NCBI RefSeq assembly: GCF_014698065.1
Contig: NZ_JACJSI010000017.1
Coordinates: 46,012-110,011 of the forward strand
Source: Nostoc flagelliforme FACHB-838
Lineage (GTDB): Bacteria; Cyanobacteriota; Cyanobacteriia; Cyanobacteriales; Nostocaceae
Direction: 5' to 3'
Length of the DNA stretch: 64,000 nt
Shown here piece by piece: positions 1-8,211 of this stretch; position 1 is the first letter of the stretch; each line of letters begins with the position of its first letter. The notes below the pieces were generated by a model that was not told the DNA's origin, searched no databases, and saw only the letters and a program-made list of their open reading frames with translations. A program made the translations under genes and the position numbers.

Positions 1-466
1 TCCGCACTGGTTGGGTAAGTTTGCCTTCTAGGGAAAGCATCTCTGTTAATTCTCCTACCCGCCGCTGGAACTCTTTATCAGAGATGTTGTATACAGCGGC
101 ATTAATTCTTAAAGAATCGAGTGCTGGTAAGTCCCAAATTAGCTGCTGCTTTTGCCCCATTACCAAGGTAATTTTTTGCAAAAATGCTTCTTGACGCTGA
201 AACGGAATTTGTCCAGCTACTTTGACAGTACCGCTAGAGGGGTGAATCAACCCTGTGAGCATTTTAAGTGTGGTAGTTTTACCAGCACCATTTGGGCCTA
301 AAAACCCAACTATTTCACCAGGGGCAATTTCAAAGGAAACATCCTGAACTGCTTTAATTGAGCGGTAGGTACGGCGAAAAAAGTGGGTTATTGTACCTTT
401 AATACCTGGATTTTTAACTGTTACTGGATAAGATTTACTCAGATTTTCAGCAATGATGATTGACAT
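1..466 (-). CDS. ABC transporter ATP-binding protein (C-terminus beyond window)
   Basis: The gene begins at an ATG whose complement is at 464-466 and runs off the left edge, so only about 155 N-terminal residues are visible. The protein starts MSIIIAENLSKSYPV. It carries a Walker A loop GPNGAGKTT, followed by a LTGLIHPSSG segment typical of ATPases that pair with ABC-2 type permeases (drug, polysaccharide or viologen-type exporters). The Q-loop region reads VMGQKQQLIWDLP. Signature motif and Walker B lie outside the window. Substrate and partner permease cannot be told from this fragment; the permease would be expected further left. Family assignment is firm, function is not. Confidence 0.88.
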   Translation of the reverse strand, partial: MSIIIAENLSKSYPVTVKNPGIKGTITHFFRRTYRSIKAVQDVSFEIAPGEIVGFLGPNGAGKTTTLKMLTGLIHPSSGTVKVAGQIPFQRQEAFLQKITLVMGQKQQLIWDLPALDSLRINAAVYNISDKEFQRRVGELTEMLSLEGKLTQPVR

Positions 467-665
467 ATTTTTTATATTAGAACCACAGATTGAATACTAA
501 TTCGCTATGAAGATGCAATTAATTATTAAACGAATTGCCAAGGACACCAAGAGATAAGGAGTAATTATTAAGTGCAAGATTAGGGAGAATTGGTATAAGT
601 GAGTGGTTAAGAATAAATTAAATTATGTGTTTTATAATGCAAGATTAATTAAATTGGCTCATAAT

Positions 666-703
666 AAGCGGCTCTAGCCATATTTTAAGGGCTAGAGTCG
701 CTT
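666..703 (-). terminator. Hairpin downstream of the AarF-type kinase gene
   Basis: A 14-bp stem (666-679 with 690-703, one G-T pair) encloses a 10-nt loop. It lies about 70 bases past the kinase stop on the minus strand and before the ABC gene start, so it could end the kinase transcript. A clean T-run directly after the stem is lacking, so this may be a processing or attenuating hairpin. The rest of 467-773 holds A/T-rich sequence and a copy of the AATCCAAAATCTAAAA-type low-complexity repeat. Confidence 0.5.
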
Positions 704-773
704 ACTCGAAACCTTTTATTATTTTTAGGTTTTAGATTTTTCTTCAATCAAAAATCCAAAATCTAAAATGGTT

Positions 774-2420
774 TTACCGTAAACGTCCCGATCGCAATGT
801 ACTAACAATTAACCACAAACCCAATAAACTAGCGACTGCAAACAGGGTAGTACTTAAAAAAGATAACTGTGTTGTCTGCGCTCTGGTGGAAATAATTGCT
901 GCACCCATAATCAGTGAACCCACTAATATACTAAAAGATAGTCGGTTCGCTGCATCGTCCATAGTGCGCCGCACACCATCTAACCCCCGCAGCGATAGAT
1001 TCCACTGTAAGGTTTCCGAGGTAACTCGATCTAGTAACAGTTCAATTTGGCGGGGGGATTGGAGAGAGAGACTTTTAATATCTAAGGCTGTTCGTAATAG
1101 CGATCGCACTGGATTATCGCCCAGTAATTGCCGACGAAACAAGTCTGTAATTAATGGTTTAACTTCATCAAAAAAGTTAAGTTCTGGGTTGAATGTCCGC
1201 GCCACACCCTCTAAATTCGCTAGGGTTTTCGCATACAAACCCATATTGCTAGGTAATCTAATTTTATTGTTGCGGGCAACTTGTAAAACTTCATAAATTA
1301 TCTGACTGAAGTTGATTTGCGTGAGGCTGACATTGTGATACTTTCGCAACATGCGATCGTAATCATTTTCTAACCGCGACAAAATTACTGGTTGAGCAGA
1401 ATCTGATAACTGCAAAGTTAATTGAGCGCACCTTTGAGCATCTAAATCAACGATCGCTAACAACATCTCTGTTAATATCTGCTGTGTACGGGGATCAAGT
1501 CTTCCCACCATGCCACAGTCTAAGAGGGCGACACGACCATCCTTGAGATAAAACAAGTTTCCTGGATGGGGATCGGCGTGAAAAAAGCCATCAATATATA
1601 GCTGCTGGAAAAATACCCGAAATAACAAAGTAGTTATTTCTTTACGCTTGAGGGCAGGATCTTTAACGTTGGGGTCACTATCCAAATCCGCCGCCAGGAA
1701 CGGCACTCCATCCAGCCATTCCATCACCAGTAATTTCTCTGTGGTTAATTCCCAGTTAATTTCCGCAACCACTATTTGCGTGGGATCATACCAGCGACTT
1801 TTAGATAAGTTGCGCCGCAGCTGGTCTGTAAAACCCGCTTCCCGTGTAAAATCTAACTCGGCTTCTAGAGCTTTAGTAAATTCTTCGGCGATGGATTTAA
1901 TTTCATAAGTTTGCCCAAACTCAGTCCGCGCCACTAAATCGGCAATACCTTGAATTAAAGCAATATCTTGGGCAATGGTCAGATCAATTCCCGGACGTTG
2001 CACTTTCAGAGCAACTTCTCGACCGTCTGCTAATGTAGCTCGATGTGTCTGAGCAATTGATCCGGCTGCTACTGGGATCGGGTTAACTGTGCTGAAGGTT
2101 TCTGCTAGTGGACGTTTTAATTCTTTACGGAGGATTATTTCTATCTCTGACCAAGGAACTGGTGGTACTTCGTCTTGTAGGGTTGATAGTTCCTCAATAT
2201 AGGCAGCGTTCAGTAAATCTGGACGTGTAGACATTAGCTGGCCAAGCTTGACGTAAACCGGCCCCAAGTCTACCAGGATATTTTTTAAAACCGCAGGTGT
2301 AGGTAGCTGGGGTTCATCAGCTTTGCCACCAGTAAGTAACCTTCGCATATAGTCCCAGCCATTGCGAAGGAATACTTCAAGAATTTCTCGTTGACGGGGA
2401 ACAGTTTGGGTGAGGAACAT
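774..2420 (-). CDS. AarF/UbiB (ABC1) family protein kinase
   Basis: An atypical kinase of the ABC1/ADCK/UbiB family, 548 residues from the chosen start. Members act in quinone and lipid-linked metabolism, and in cyanobacteria and plastids in thylakoid lipid and prenylquinone homeostasis. Visible motifs are the family-specific KxGQ segment (YVKLGQLMSTRPDLL), the Ala-rich nucleotide loop AAGSIAQTH, the VALKVQRPG lysine, the catalytic HADPHPGN, and LLDCGMVG in place of DFG. Two hydrophobic helices near the C-terminus (about residues 500-545) suggest membrane attachment. The reading frame stays open 20 codons further upstream, but that stretch is G-rich tandem repeat, so the start at MFLTQTVPRQRE is preferred. 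Substrate unknown. Confidence 0.9.
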   Translation of the reverse strand: MFLTQTVPRQREILEVFLRNGWDYMRRLLTGGKADEPQLPTPAVLKNILVDLGPVYVKLGQLMSTRPDLLNAAYIEELSTLQDEVPPVPWSEIEIILRKELKRPLAETFSTVNPIPVAAGSIAQTHRATLADGREVALKVQRPGIDLTIAQDIALIQGIADLVARTEFGQTYEIKSIAEEFTKALEAELDFTREAGFTDQLRRNLSKSRWYDPTQIVVAEINWELTTEKLLVMEWLDGVPFLAADLDSDPNVKDPALKRKEITTLLFRVFFQQLYIDGFFHADPHPGNLFYLKDGRVALLDCGMVGRLDPRTQQILTEMLLAIVDLDAQRCAQLTLQLSDSAQPVILSRLENDYDRMLRKYHNVSLTQINFSQIIYEVLQVARNNKIRLPSNMGLYAKTLANLEGVARTFNPELNFFDEVKPLITDLFRRQLLGDNPVRSLLRTALDIKSLSLQSPRQIELLLDRVTSETLQWNLSLRGLDGVRRTMDDAANRLSFSILVGSLIMGAAIISTRAQTTQLSFLSTTLFAVASLLGLWLIVSTLRSGRLR

Positions 2421-2452
2421 TTTTGAGAGTGGGGAGTGGGGAGTAAGGAATG

Positions 2453-2488
2453 GGGGCAGGGGGCAGGGGGCAGGGGGCAAGGGGGGGA
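2453..2488. repeat. G-rich heptamer tandem repeat
   Basis: Units of GGGGGCA are repeated about four times between the kinase start and the GDP-mannose pyrophosphorylase gene, followed by a C/T-rich stretch of complementary character (2504-2541). Short tandem heptamers of this sort are common in Nostoc intergenic DNA. No gene lies here. Confidence 0.7.
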
Positions 2489-2618
2489 ATAAAAAATTAG
2501 CTCTTTCCCCTCTGCTCCCTGCTCCCTACCCCTTTGCCTCTTTCAAATGCTCTGCTTTTCGACAGTCAAGTTATAATAGGAAAATAGGCTTTTTCGCCTC
2601 TACCAAGGGTTTTAACTT

Positions 2619-3683
2619 TTATAGCAGGTTGGTAAATCGGGAATCGCTTTGGAGAATTTTGAGGATCTGCTTGATTTCCTGGGTACGTTCTTTTTTAACA
2701 ACGAGGGTGACATTGCGATCGCGCACAATCACCACGTCCTCTAAACCAATTGTAACAACTACATCCTCTGGATTTGAGGCGTAAATAATTGCACCCTGCG
2801 TATCTAACCCTACATGCGTAGCCAGTTCCACATTGGGATTCTCTTCTGTTTTGAGTAAGCGTTCGATCGCATTCCAATCTCCTAAATCATCCCAACCAAA
2901 ATCAACTGGCAAAACGTATGCTAGAGTTGTCTTTTCCATTAACGCATAGTCTATACTCTTCTTAGGCAACTGGGGATAGATATCAGGGCCATGTTGTTCT
3001 AAAGGTTCGATAATTTCTGGCGCATGGGTATGTAGTTCCTTGAGAACAACCCCTGCCCGAAAAACGAACATTCCACTATTCCAGCTAAAACGTGCCGTGG
3101 ATAAAAAAGTCTCTGCCGTTTCCCGGTCGGGCTTTTCAGTAAAACGGTTAACGTGATAAGCTGGCAACTCATTAAAGCTACCTATTTTTTCACCTTGTTC
3201 AATGTAACCGTAACCGGTTGATGGAAAAGTAGGCTTGATCCCCAGTGTAACGATCGCTGCTGTGCTTGCTGCTAGTTGCGTAGCCGCGCTTAATGTGTGT
3301 GCAAACGCCTCTTGGTTCGCGATCCAGTGGTCAGCAGGGAAAAAGCCAATAATAGCGTCTTCTCCATAGCGCTGTTTAATTTTTAAACTTGTCCAAGCAA
3401 CGGCTGCGGCTGTGTCTCTGCCTTCCGACTCAATCAGTAAGTTTTCAACTGGTAGATCAGGTAATTGTTGTCTTACCCCTTCAGCTATCTGACTAGAAGT
3501 AATTACCCACAAGGAATCCCACCCGCCACCGAGTTCAATCAATCGATCGGCGGTTGCTTGTAATAAACTTCTAGAGCTACCATCAAGACTTAAAAATTGC
3601 TTAGGTCGGTCTTTGCGGCTCAGAGGCCAAAAACGTTCACCTTTACCACCAGCAAGGATTACGGGGAACAATAAAGTATTCAT
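2619..3683 (-). CDS. Mannose-1-phosphate guanylyltransferase (GDP-mannose pyrophosphorylase)
   Basis: Makes GDP-mannose from mannose-1-phosphate and GTP for cell-surface polysaccharides. The N-terminus has the nucleotidyltransferase signature LAGGKGERFWPLSR with downstream RPKQFLSL; further on are FFPADHWI, RFTEKPDRETA, WNSGMFVF and DFGWDDLGDW, all typical of the ManC catalytic domain. At 354 residues it lacks the C-terminal cupin phosphomannose isomerase domain of bifunctional enzymes. An upstream in-frame GTG (3693-3695) would add four residues; ATG at 3683 is preferred because MNTLLFPVILAGG fits the family N-terminus, but no clear ribosome binding site separates the two. It is divergent from the LCP gene, also a cell-envelope gene. 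Confidence 0.93.
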   Translation of the reverse strand: MNTLLFPVILAGGKGERFWPLSRKDRPKQFLSLDGSSRSLLQATADRLIELGGGWDSLWVITSSQIAEGVRQQLPDLPVENLLIESEGRDTAAAVAWTSLKIKQRYGEDAIIGFFPADHWIANQEAFAHTLSAATQLAASTAAIVTLGIKPTFPSTGYGYIEQGEKIGSFNELPAYHVNRFTEKPDRETAETFLSTARFSWNSGMFVFRAGVVLKELHTHAPEIIEPLEQHGPDIYPQLPKKSIDYALMEKTTLAYVLPVDFGWDDLGDWNAIERLLKTEENPNVELATHVGLDTQGAIIYASNPEDVVVTIGLEDVVIVRDRNVTLVVKKERTQEIKQILKILQSDSRFTNLL

Positions 3684-3798
3684 GTTGTCATACACGCCTA
3701 CCGAAGAACATTACAAGTTTACAGTGAGCTTTTCCACTGGCAATATTTGTAGCTTGGATTAACATACTTTTAGGGAGTGGTTGAGTGGGGAAATAATT

Positions 3799-5319
3799 GT
3801 GATAAAACAAGTCGAATGGTCGGAAAATCCGCTTGGATCTCAGCAAGTAGAATTTGAAACTGAGGTGCGATCGCAGCAACTTCAACGGACAGAAAATCAA
3901 GTAACGCCTGCACCAGTAGTAGCCGACTCAGAGGAGGAGGATGTCGAACTAAACCAGCCAGCGAATCCAAACCGTAGTGTCGTCGAATCAGTAGGCGCAA
4001 TTCCCAATCAGCTTTATGAGAGACTGGGCTTGACCATGCCTCGATGGCTGTTGTGGATCATGACGGTTGTCATCGGCGTTATATTATCTGGGTTGCTAGT
4101 ATCAACGTTAGCGCTGTGGACTCCTTTGTGGAGCAATCTAGATCGAACAGATGAAGATTTAGGAACTACTGGTAAAGACGACGTAAAAATACCATTACCA
4201 GGGGAGTTATGGAGCAAACTCTCCCAGTACCAGCTTTCACGACCGATGAATATTTTAATTATGGGGATTGAACCAGTCAGTGGTACCGTTGATGGTTCAC
4301 CAGAAAGCTTTGCTGGAAAAAGTGATTCCATGCTGCTGGTACGGCTTAACCCTAGTGAAAAATCTGTACGAGTGCTTTCGATTCCCAGAGATACGATGAT
4401 CGCTATCCCCGAAAAGGGAGAAAAGGGGTTAACTAAGGTATCTGATGCCAATGCCCAAGGCGGCCCAGTTTTGGCAGCACGGGTAGTTAGTCGTACCTTA
4501 AACAATGCCCCAATCGATCGTTATATCCGCATTTCCACCAGTGGCTTACGGCAGTTAGTCGATCAGTTAGGCGGAGTTGAGGTCTTTGTTCCCCAATCAA
4601 TGGCATATAAAGACTCTAGCAGTCGATTGTCGATTAATTTAGTCAGTGGCTGGCAAACCCTCAACGGCGAACAAGCAGAACAGTTTGTCCGATTCCGCGA
4701 ACCAGGTTTGGGAGATTTGCCGAGAGTGCAGCGTCAGCAAGCACTCATAGCAGCCCTACTGCAACGCTTAAATAGTCCTACTGTCTTACCCAGGTTGCCT
4801 CAATTAACTCGCTTGATGCGAAAATACTTTGATACCAACCTGAAGATGGAAGAAATGATGGCGTTGGTAAACTTCGGCCTCAACCTAGATCGGGATAATT
4901 TCCAAATGACCGTGTTGCCTGGTACCTTTAGCCGTTTTAGCAAAGACCCTGATAGCTATTGGCTGAATATGACTGGACAACAGAGCCTGTTGAATGATTA
5001 TGTTGGAGTAAATGTACCTGGTTTAAAGCCAGATATGCGTCAGGTTCCTAACCTCAAAATTGCTATTCAAAATGCTTCCAATCAACCTCAGCTAACTGAA
5101 AAAGTTATTGCTTATCTGAAACAGAAAGGCTTTACTAATATTTACAAAGTGCCTGATTGGCCAGATACCCAACGTCAAACTCAGATTGTTGTTCAAAAAG
5201 GCAACCGACGAGTTGGAGTTGATTTGCAAAAAGTCTTAGGCTTGGGTCAAATTGAGGTAGCGGCAATTGGTGATTTAGAATCTGATCTGACAATTCGCAT
5301 TGGTAAAGATTGGAAATAA
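3799..5319 (+). CDS. LytR-CpsA-Psr (LCP) family cell-wall glycopolymer transferase
   Basis: LCP proteins transfer lipid-linked glycopolymers to the cell wall on the outer face of the plasma membrane. An N-terminal acidic tail of about 80 residues precedes one membrane segment (WLLWIMTVVIGVILSGLL). The LCP domain follows (NILIMGIEP, SDSMLLVRLNP, VRVLSIPRDTM, RFREPGLGDLPRVQRQQ), with the conserved Asp and Arg residues present. A LytR_C domain lies at the end (IQNASNQPQLTEKVIAYLKQKGF). No ATG is available near the start: GTG at 3799 has GAGTGGGG eight bases upstream and is chosen; TTG at 3781 (six residues longer) is the alternative. Cyanobacterial members probably act on surface polysaccharide attachment, which is inferred here. 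Confidence 0.88.
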   Translation: MIKQVEWSENPLGSQQVEFETEVRSQQLQRTENQVTPAPVVADSEEEDVELNQPANPNRSVVESVGAIPNQLYERLGLTMPRWLLWIMTVVIGVILSGLLVSTLALWTPLWSNLDRTDEDLGTTGKDDVKIPLPGELWSKLSQYQLSRPMNILIMGIEPVSGTVDGSPESFAGKSDSMLLVRLNPSEKSVRVLSIPRDTMIAIPEKGEKGLTKVSDANAQGGPVLAARVVSRTLNNAPIDRYIRISTSGLRQLVDQLGGVEVFVPQSMAYKDSSSRLSINLVSGWQTLNGEQAEQFVRFREPGLGDLPRVQRQQALIAALLQRLNSPTVLPRLPQLTRLMRKYFDTNLKMEEMMALVNFGLNLDRDNFQMTVLPGTFSRFSKDPDSYWLNMTGQQSLLNDYVGVNVPGLKPDMRQVPNLKIAIQNASNQPQLTEKVIAYLKQKGFTNIYKVPDWPDTQRQTQIVVQKGNRRVGVDLQKVLGLGQIEVAAIGDLESDLTIRIGKDWK

Positions 5320-5390
5320 GTAAGAGTCATTAGTCATTAGTCATTGTTAACTAACAGAGGACAAAGGACTAATGACAAATAATAAAGTTA
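5320..5390. repeat. Heptameric AGTCATT-type short tandem repeat
   Basis: The segment holds three successive copies of a TAGTCAT unit, then GGACAAAGGACTAATGAC. A similar arrangement occurs at 16176-16235, where it directly follows the FtsE-like gene. The apparent ATG of the next gene (5372) is inside this repeat. Confidence 0.65.
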
Positions 5391-5896
5391 TGAAAAAGAT
5401 TTTACTGCGTTTTTTGGGTTTAATTGTGATTTTGATACTAGCATTTGGGTGGATAATACTTAACCCCAAACCGGCTTTTGCTCAAATAAACACAATAAAC
5501 TACAACAATATAAATTTAGAAAATCGTGACTTTTCTCATGCTGATTTGGCAGGTGTGACTTTTGTAGCCGCAGAAATGCGGGGGACGAATTTCCAAGGGG
5601 CGAATTTAACCAACGCAATTTTGACTAAAGGAGTTTTATTAAAGGCAAACCTGGAAGGCGCAAACTTGAGTGGCGCTTTAGTAGATCGTGTGACTATGGA
5701 TGGTGCTAACCTGAGAAATGCAATTCTTACAGAAGCAACTTTGACCCGCAGCCGTTTTTATGATGCCGAAATTACAGGTGCTGATTTTACAGACGCTTTG
5801 ATTGATCGCTATCAAGTGTCACTATTGTGTGAAAGAGCTGATGGGGTAAATCCGGTTACGGGTATGGCAACGCGAGATAGTTTGGGTTGTCGATAG
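5372..5896 (+). CDS. Exported pentapeptide-repeat protein
   Basis: A 174-residue protein with a hydrophobic N-terminus ([20 protein letters not shown]) ending in KPAFA, a convincing signal-peptide cleavage site before QINTINYN. The remainder is a pentapeptide-repeat coil with the A(D/N)LXX pattern ([41 protein letters not shown]), which folds as a right-handed quadrilateral beta helix. A lumenal or periplasmic location is likely; the role is unknown. The first ATG (5372) lies in a short tandem repeat although an AAGGA is nearby; ATG at 5390 ([10 protein letters not shown]) gives a more usual signal peptide and may be the true start. Confidence 0.85.
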   Translation: MTNNKVMKKILLRFLGLIVILILAFGWIILNPKPAFAQINTINYNNINLENRDFSHADLAGVTFVAAEMRGTNFQGANLTNAILTKGVLLKANLEGANLSGALVDRVTMDGANLRNAILTEATLTRSRFYDAEITGADFTDALIDRYQVSLLCERADGVNPVTGMATRDSLGCR

Positions 5897-6012
5897 TAAG
5901 GTAACGCAATATGCAACTTATTCTTAAGGTTTGAAAGAAAGTTGCACATCACGTAAGGAGTGTTATGGCGATCGCAATCATCGCCTTTCTACCAATTAAC
6001 AACTAAATACTT

Positions 6013-6777
6013 ATGGCAAATACTATTTCAATTACCGATTCTCCAATTCCCAATCCCATCCCGAAATCAACAATTATTCGTTTGGAGAATATTTTTAAAA
6101 TATATGGCAGTGGCGAAACTGAAGTTCGAGCGCTGAACGATGTGAATTTGACTATCCACGAGGGCGAATATTGTTCAATTATGGGGCCTTCTGGTTCTGG
6201 TAAATCTACAGCCATGAATATTATCGGCTGTCTAGATCGCCCGACTTCTGGACACTATTATCTAGATAATCTCGATGTAGCCCAAATGAATGACACAAAT
6301 TTGGCACACATCCGTAATAAAAAGCTGGGGTTTGTCTTTCAACAATTCCATTTATTGCCCCAACTAACAGCATTAGAAAATGTGATGCTGCCAATGGTGT
6401 ATGCTAGCGTGAGTCCAAAAGAAAGAAGCGATCGCGCAACAGTTGCACTGACACGAGTAGGTTTAGCCAATCGCCTCAATAACAAACCAACTCAACTATC
6501 TGGTGGACAACAACAAAGAGTAGCGATCGCCCGGGCGATCGTCAATGATCCCGTAGTATTACTAGCCGATGAACCCACAGGCGCGCTTGATTCGCGCACA
6601 ACCCAAGAAGTCTTAGATATTTTTGGTCAACTTAATGACAGTGGAATTACCGTTGTTATGGTAACTCATGAACCAGAAGTTGCTCGTCAAACCCAGCGCA
6701 TCGTTTGGTTCCGTGATGGTCAAGTGGTACACTCCAATCTCACACCATCCAATTTGAGTCAGTTAGCTCTCTCATAA
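6013..6777 (+). CDS. MacB/LolD/DevA-type ABC transporter ATP-binding protein
   Basis: A 254-residue ATPase of the MacB/LolD/DevA class. It has Walker [11 protein letters not shown]-loop [11 protein letters not shown], signature [14 protein letters not shown], Walker [14 protein letters not shown] and a switch His in [10 protein letters not shown]. Such ATPases energise extracytoplasmic-core permeases that move lipids, peptides or glycolipids through the envelope; DevA of heterocyst glycolipid export belongs to this class. No DevB/DevC partner lies next to it, so the substrate is open. The start ATG is preceded by the A/T-rich TACTT context without a strong Shine-Dalgarno sequence. A hairpin follows the stop. 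Confidence 0.9.
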   Translation: MANTISITDSPIPNPIPKSTIIRLENIFKIYGSGETEVRALNDVNLTIHEGEYCSIMGPSGSGKSTAMNIIGCLDRPTSGHYYLDNLDVAQMNDTNLAHIRNKKLGFVFQQFHLLPQLTALENVMLPMVYASVSPKERSDRATVALTRVGLANRLNNKPTQLSGGQQQRVAIARAIVNDPVVLLADEPTGALDSRTTQEVLDIFGQLNDSGITVVMVTHEPEVARQTQRIVWFRDGQVVHSNLTPSNLSQLALS

Positions 6778-6783
6778 GTTATT

Positions 6784-6827
6784 AAAGTCCACCTACCCTG
6801 CGGGAAGACCAAGGTTAGGCGGACTTT
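6784..6827 (+). terminator. Hairpin between convergent genes
   Basis: A 15-bp stem with two mismatches pairs 6784-6798 with 6813-6827, and the sequence continues as TTTATTTGT. It sits between the convergent ABC ATPase and carotenoid-protein genes and may serve both strands. Confidence 0.6.
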
Positions 6828-6861
6828 ATTTGTGTAACCGCGAAAAAGTCGCCAGTTCCAA

Positions 6862-7392
6862 TTACAAACTTGACGTTTTTCCAGTTTCTGCTTGCGTCTC
6901 AATCGGCTTAACATCGGTGTAACCCACTTCACCAGCTATTGTCCGAAACACCGAAATTTGCTCGTCAAAATCTAATCCTTCAATCTGGGAAACCAGATCA
7001 TTAATTGCCTTAGTTGGCTCGTAGCTAGCTGGTACATCAACCACCTTATCTCCCATAGCTACCGCCCAAGCATACCAAACTAACAACTGGTTGTTTTCTT
7101 TGATCGCCCCATAAGCGCGAGAATATTCTGTATCTTTGCGGTTAACTATATCCCGCATAATATCCAGTTGTTGCTCATCTGATAACTCAAAATAGTCTCT
7201 TAGCAGAAGTGGTGCTAACTCTGGTTCGGCCGCAGCAGGAGCAGCTGGCGTGATAGAATCACCCATTTTTTTATAAACTAAATAGAACCAAGCTAATTTG
7301 GCATCGGTATCTAAGGCGTTAAACGCATCCACCAAATTTTGAGTTTCATTGCTTTGGGCTTGAGAAATAGTTTTGTCATAACTTGCAGTCAT
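6862..7392 (-). CDS. Helical carotenoid protein (OCP N-terminal-domain homolog)
   Basis: A 176-residue stand-alone version of the all-helical N-terminal domain of orange carotenoid protein (OCP). These proteins bind a ketocarotenoid and quench singlet oxygen or, in some clades, phycobilisome energy. Recognisable family segments are LAWFYLVYKKMGDSITPAAP, NRKDTEYSRAYG, NNQLLVWYAWAVAMGD and IEGLDFDEQISVFRTIAGEVGY. Tyr40 and Trp106 occupy the places of the carotenoid-ring-contacting Tyr44 and Trp110 of OCP. The C-terminal NTF2-like domain is absent, but a gene for that domain lies 3 kb away (10334-10765). The HCP subclass cannot be assigned by eye. Confidence 0.9.
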   Translation of the reverse strand: MTASYDKTISQAQSNETQNLVDAFNALDTDAKLAWFYLVYKKMGDSITPAAPAAAEPELAPLLLRDYFELSDEQQLDIMRDIVNRKDTEYSRAYGAIKENNQLLVWYAWAVAMGDKVVDVPASYEPTKAINDLVSQIEGLDFDEQISVFRTIAGEVGYTDVKPIETQAETGKTSSL

Positions 7393-7614
7393 TATTATTT
7401 ATCTCCAAGGGAATTTAACAGGCCAAACTAAGTCGTACCAGAGTTTGAGAACCTGATTCTAGTATCAATAGAATGATTTAAATTAATTAGAAATTGCAGC
7501 TATTATCTACCTTTTAATAGAGGTAAAGTCACTCCTTAAGAAGCAAGAAAGTGGTGAATCGCTTTGCTAAGATTGCTCAAGTAAGCAATAAAAAATTTAC
7601 TTAAGGTTTTAATT

Positions 7615-7989
7615 ATGCCCGATGAAGTAAAGCCCAATTTAAATGAAGCTCCCACCCATGATGCACAATTAGCTGCCGAAAGCATAGCTAGTGGTGACGA
7701 AAAAGCGCCAAATGTCGATTTTGATGCTGATTATGCAACAGCACAGCAATTCAGTGTCAGCGATGTTGATCGCACAAGTGAAGGAGCAGCAGCAGCCGAA
7801 GCAGCCACTGCACCTAAATATCAAGTCTCTAAGCCACAAGAGACAAAAACTCAAGCACAATCAACTGGTAATCCTGATGATTATCTAGAGTTAGCAAAAG
7901 AAGTTGGGAATTCTAAGACTGAGGGTGTAACTAATGTCAGTGATGAACTAGTAAAACAAGCTTTGGAAAAGGGTCAACCCAAAAAGTAA
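7615..7989 (+). CDS. Small acidic hypothetical protein
   Basis: A 124-residue, Ala/Glu/Asp/Lys-rich, strongly hydrophilic protein without signal peptide or membrane segment; probably largely disordered. The middle is a run of Ala and Glu (EGAAAAEAATAPKYQ) and the C-terminus reads ELVKQALEKGQPKK. The ATG is preceded by ACTTAAGG about nine bases upstream. Codon use is normal and the frame is well bounded, so it is probably real. I do not recognise the family. It lies between the two split OCP-domain genes, divergent from the HCP gene, but no functional link is shown. Confidence 0.65.
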   Translation: MPDEVKPNLNEAPTHDAQLAAESIASGDEKAPNVDFDADYATAQQFSVSDVDRTSEGAAAAEAATAPKYQVSKPQETKTQAQSTGNPDDYLELAKEVGNSKTEGVTNVSDELVKQALEKGQPKK

Positions 7990-8048
7990 TTTTCCTAACC
8001 CAACATGAATCCCCCACTGTCTTGACCCTTCTCTAGGAGACGCTACGC

Positions 8049-8088
8049 TCAGAATCAACGCTTCGACTTCACTCGGCGTTGATTCTGA
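8049..8088 (+). terminator. 13-bp perfect hairpin, possibly part of a dispersed repeat
   Basis: Bases 8049-8061 pair perfectly with 8076-8088 around a 14-nt loop. It follows a GGAGACGCTACGC motif (8036-8048) found in many Nostoc dispersed repeats. It lies between the convergent small acidic gene and the QueG-HAD gene and could terminate either; there is no T-run. Confidence 0.45.
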
Positions 8089-8211
8089 CTCCTGTATTCA
8101 AAATGGCTAAATTCTTCTTCAAGAATGCCATAATTTACCCAATAGCTCTGCTACTTCTCTACAAGGTTTCTGGATGAGTATATTTAATTTCACCAGATTT
8201 CTATTAATTGA

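Noticed and set aside
6013..6777. Assignment of the ABC ATPase as DevA of heterocyst glycolipid export
   Set aside because: The motifs fit the wider MacB/LolD/DevA class and there are no devB or devC neighbours.
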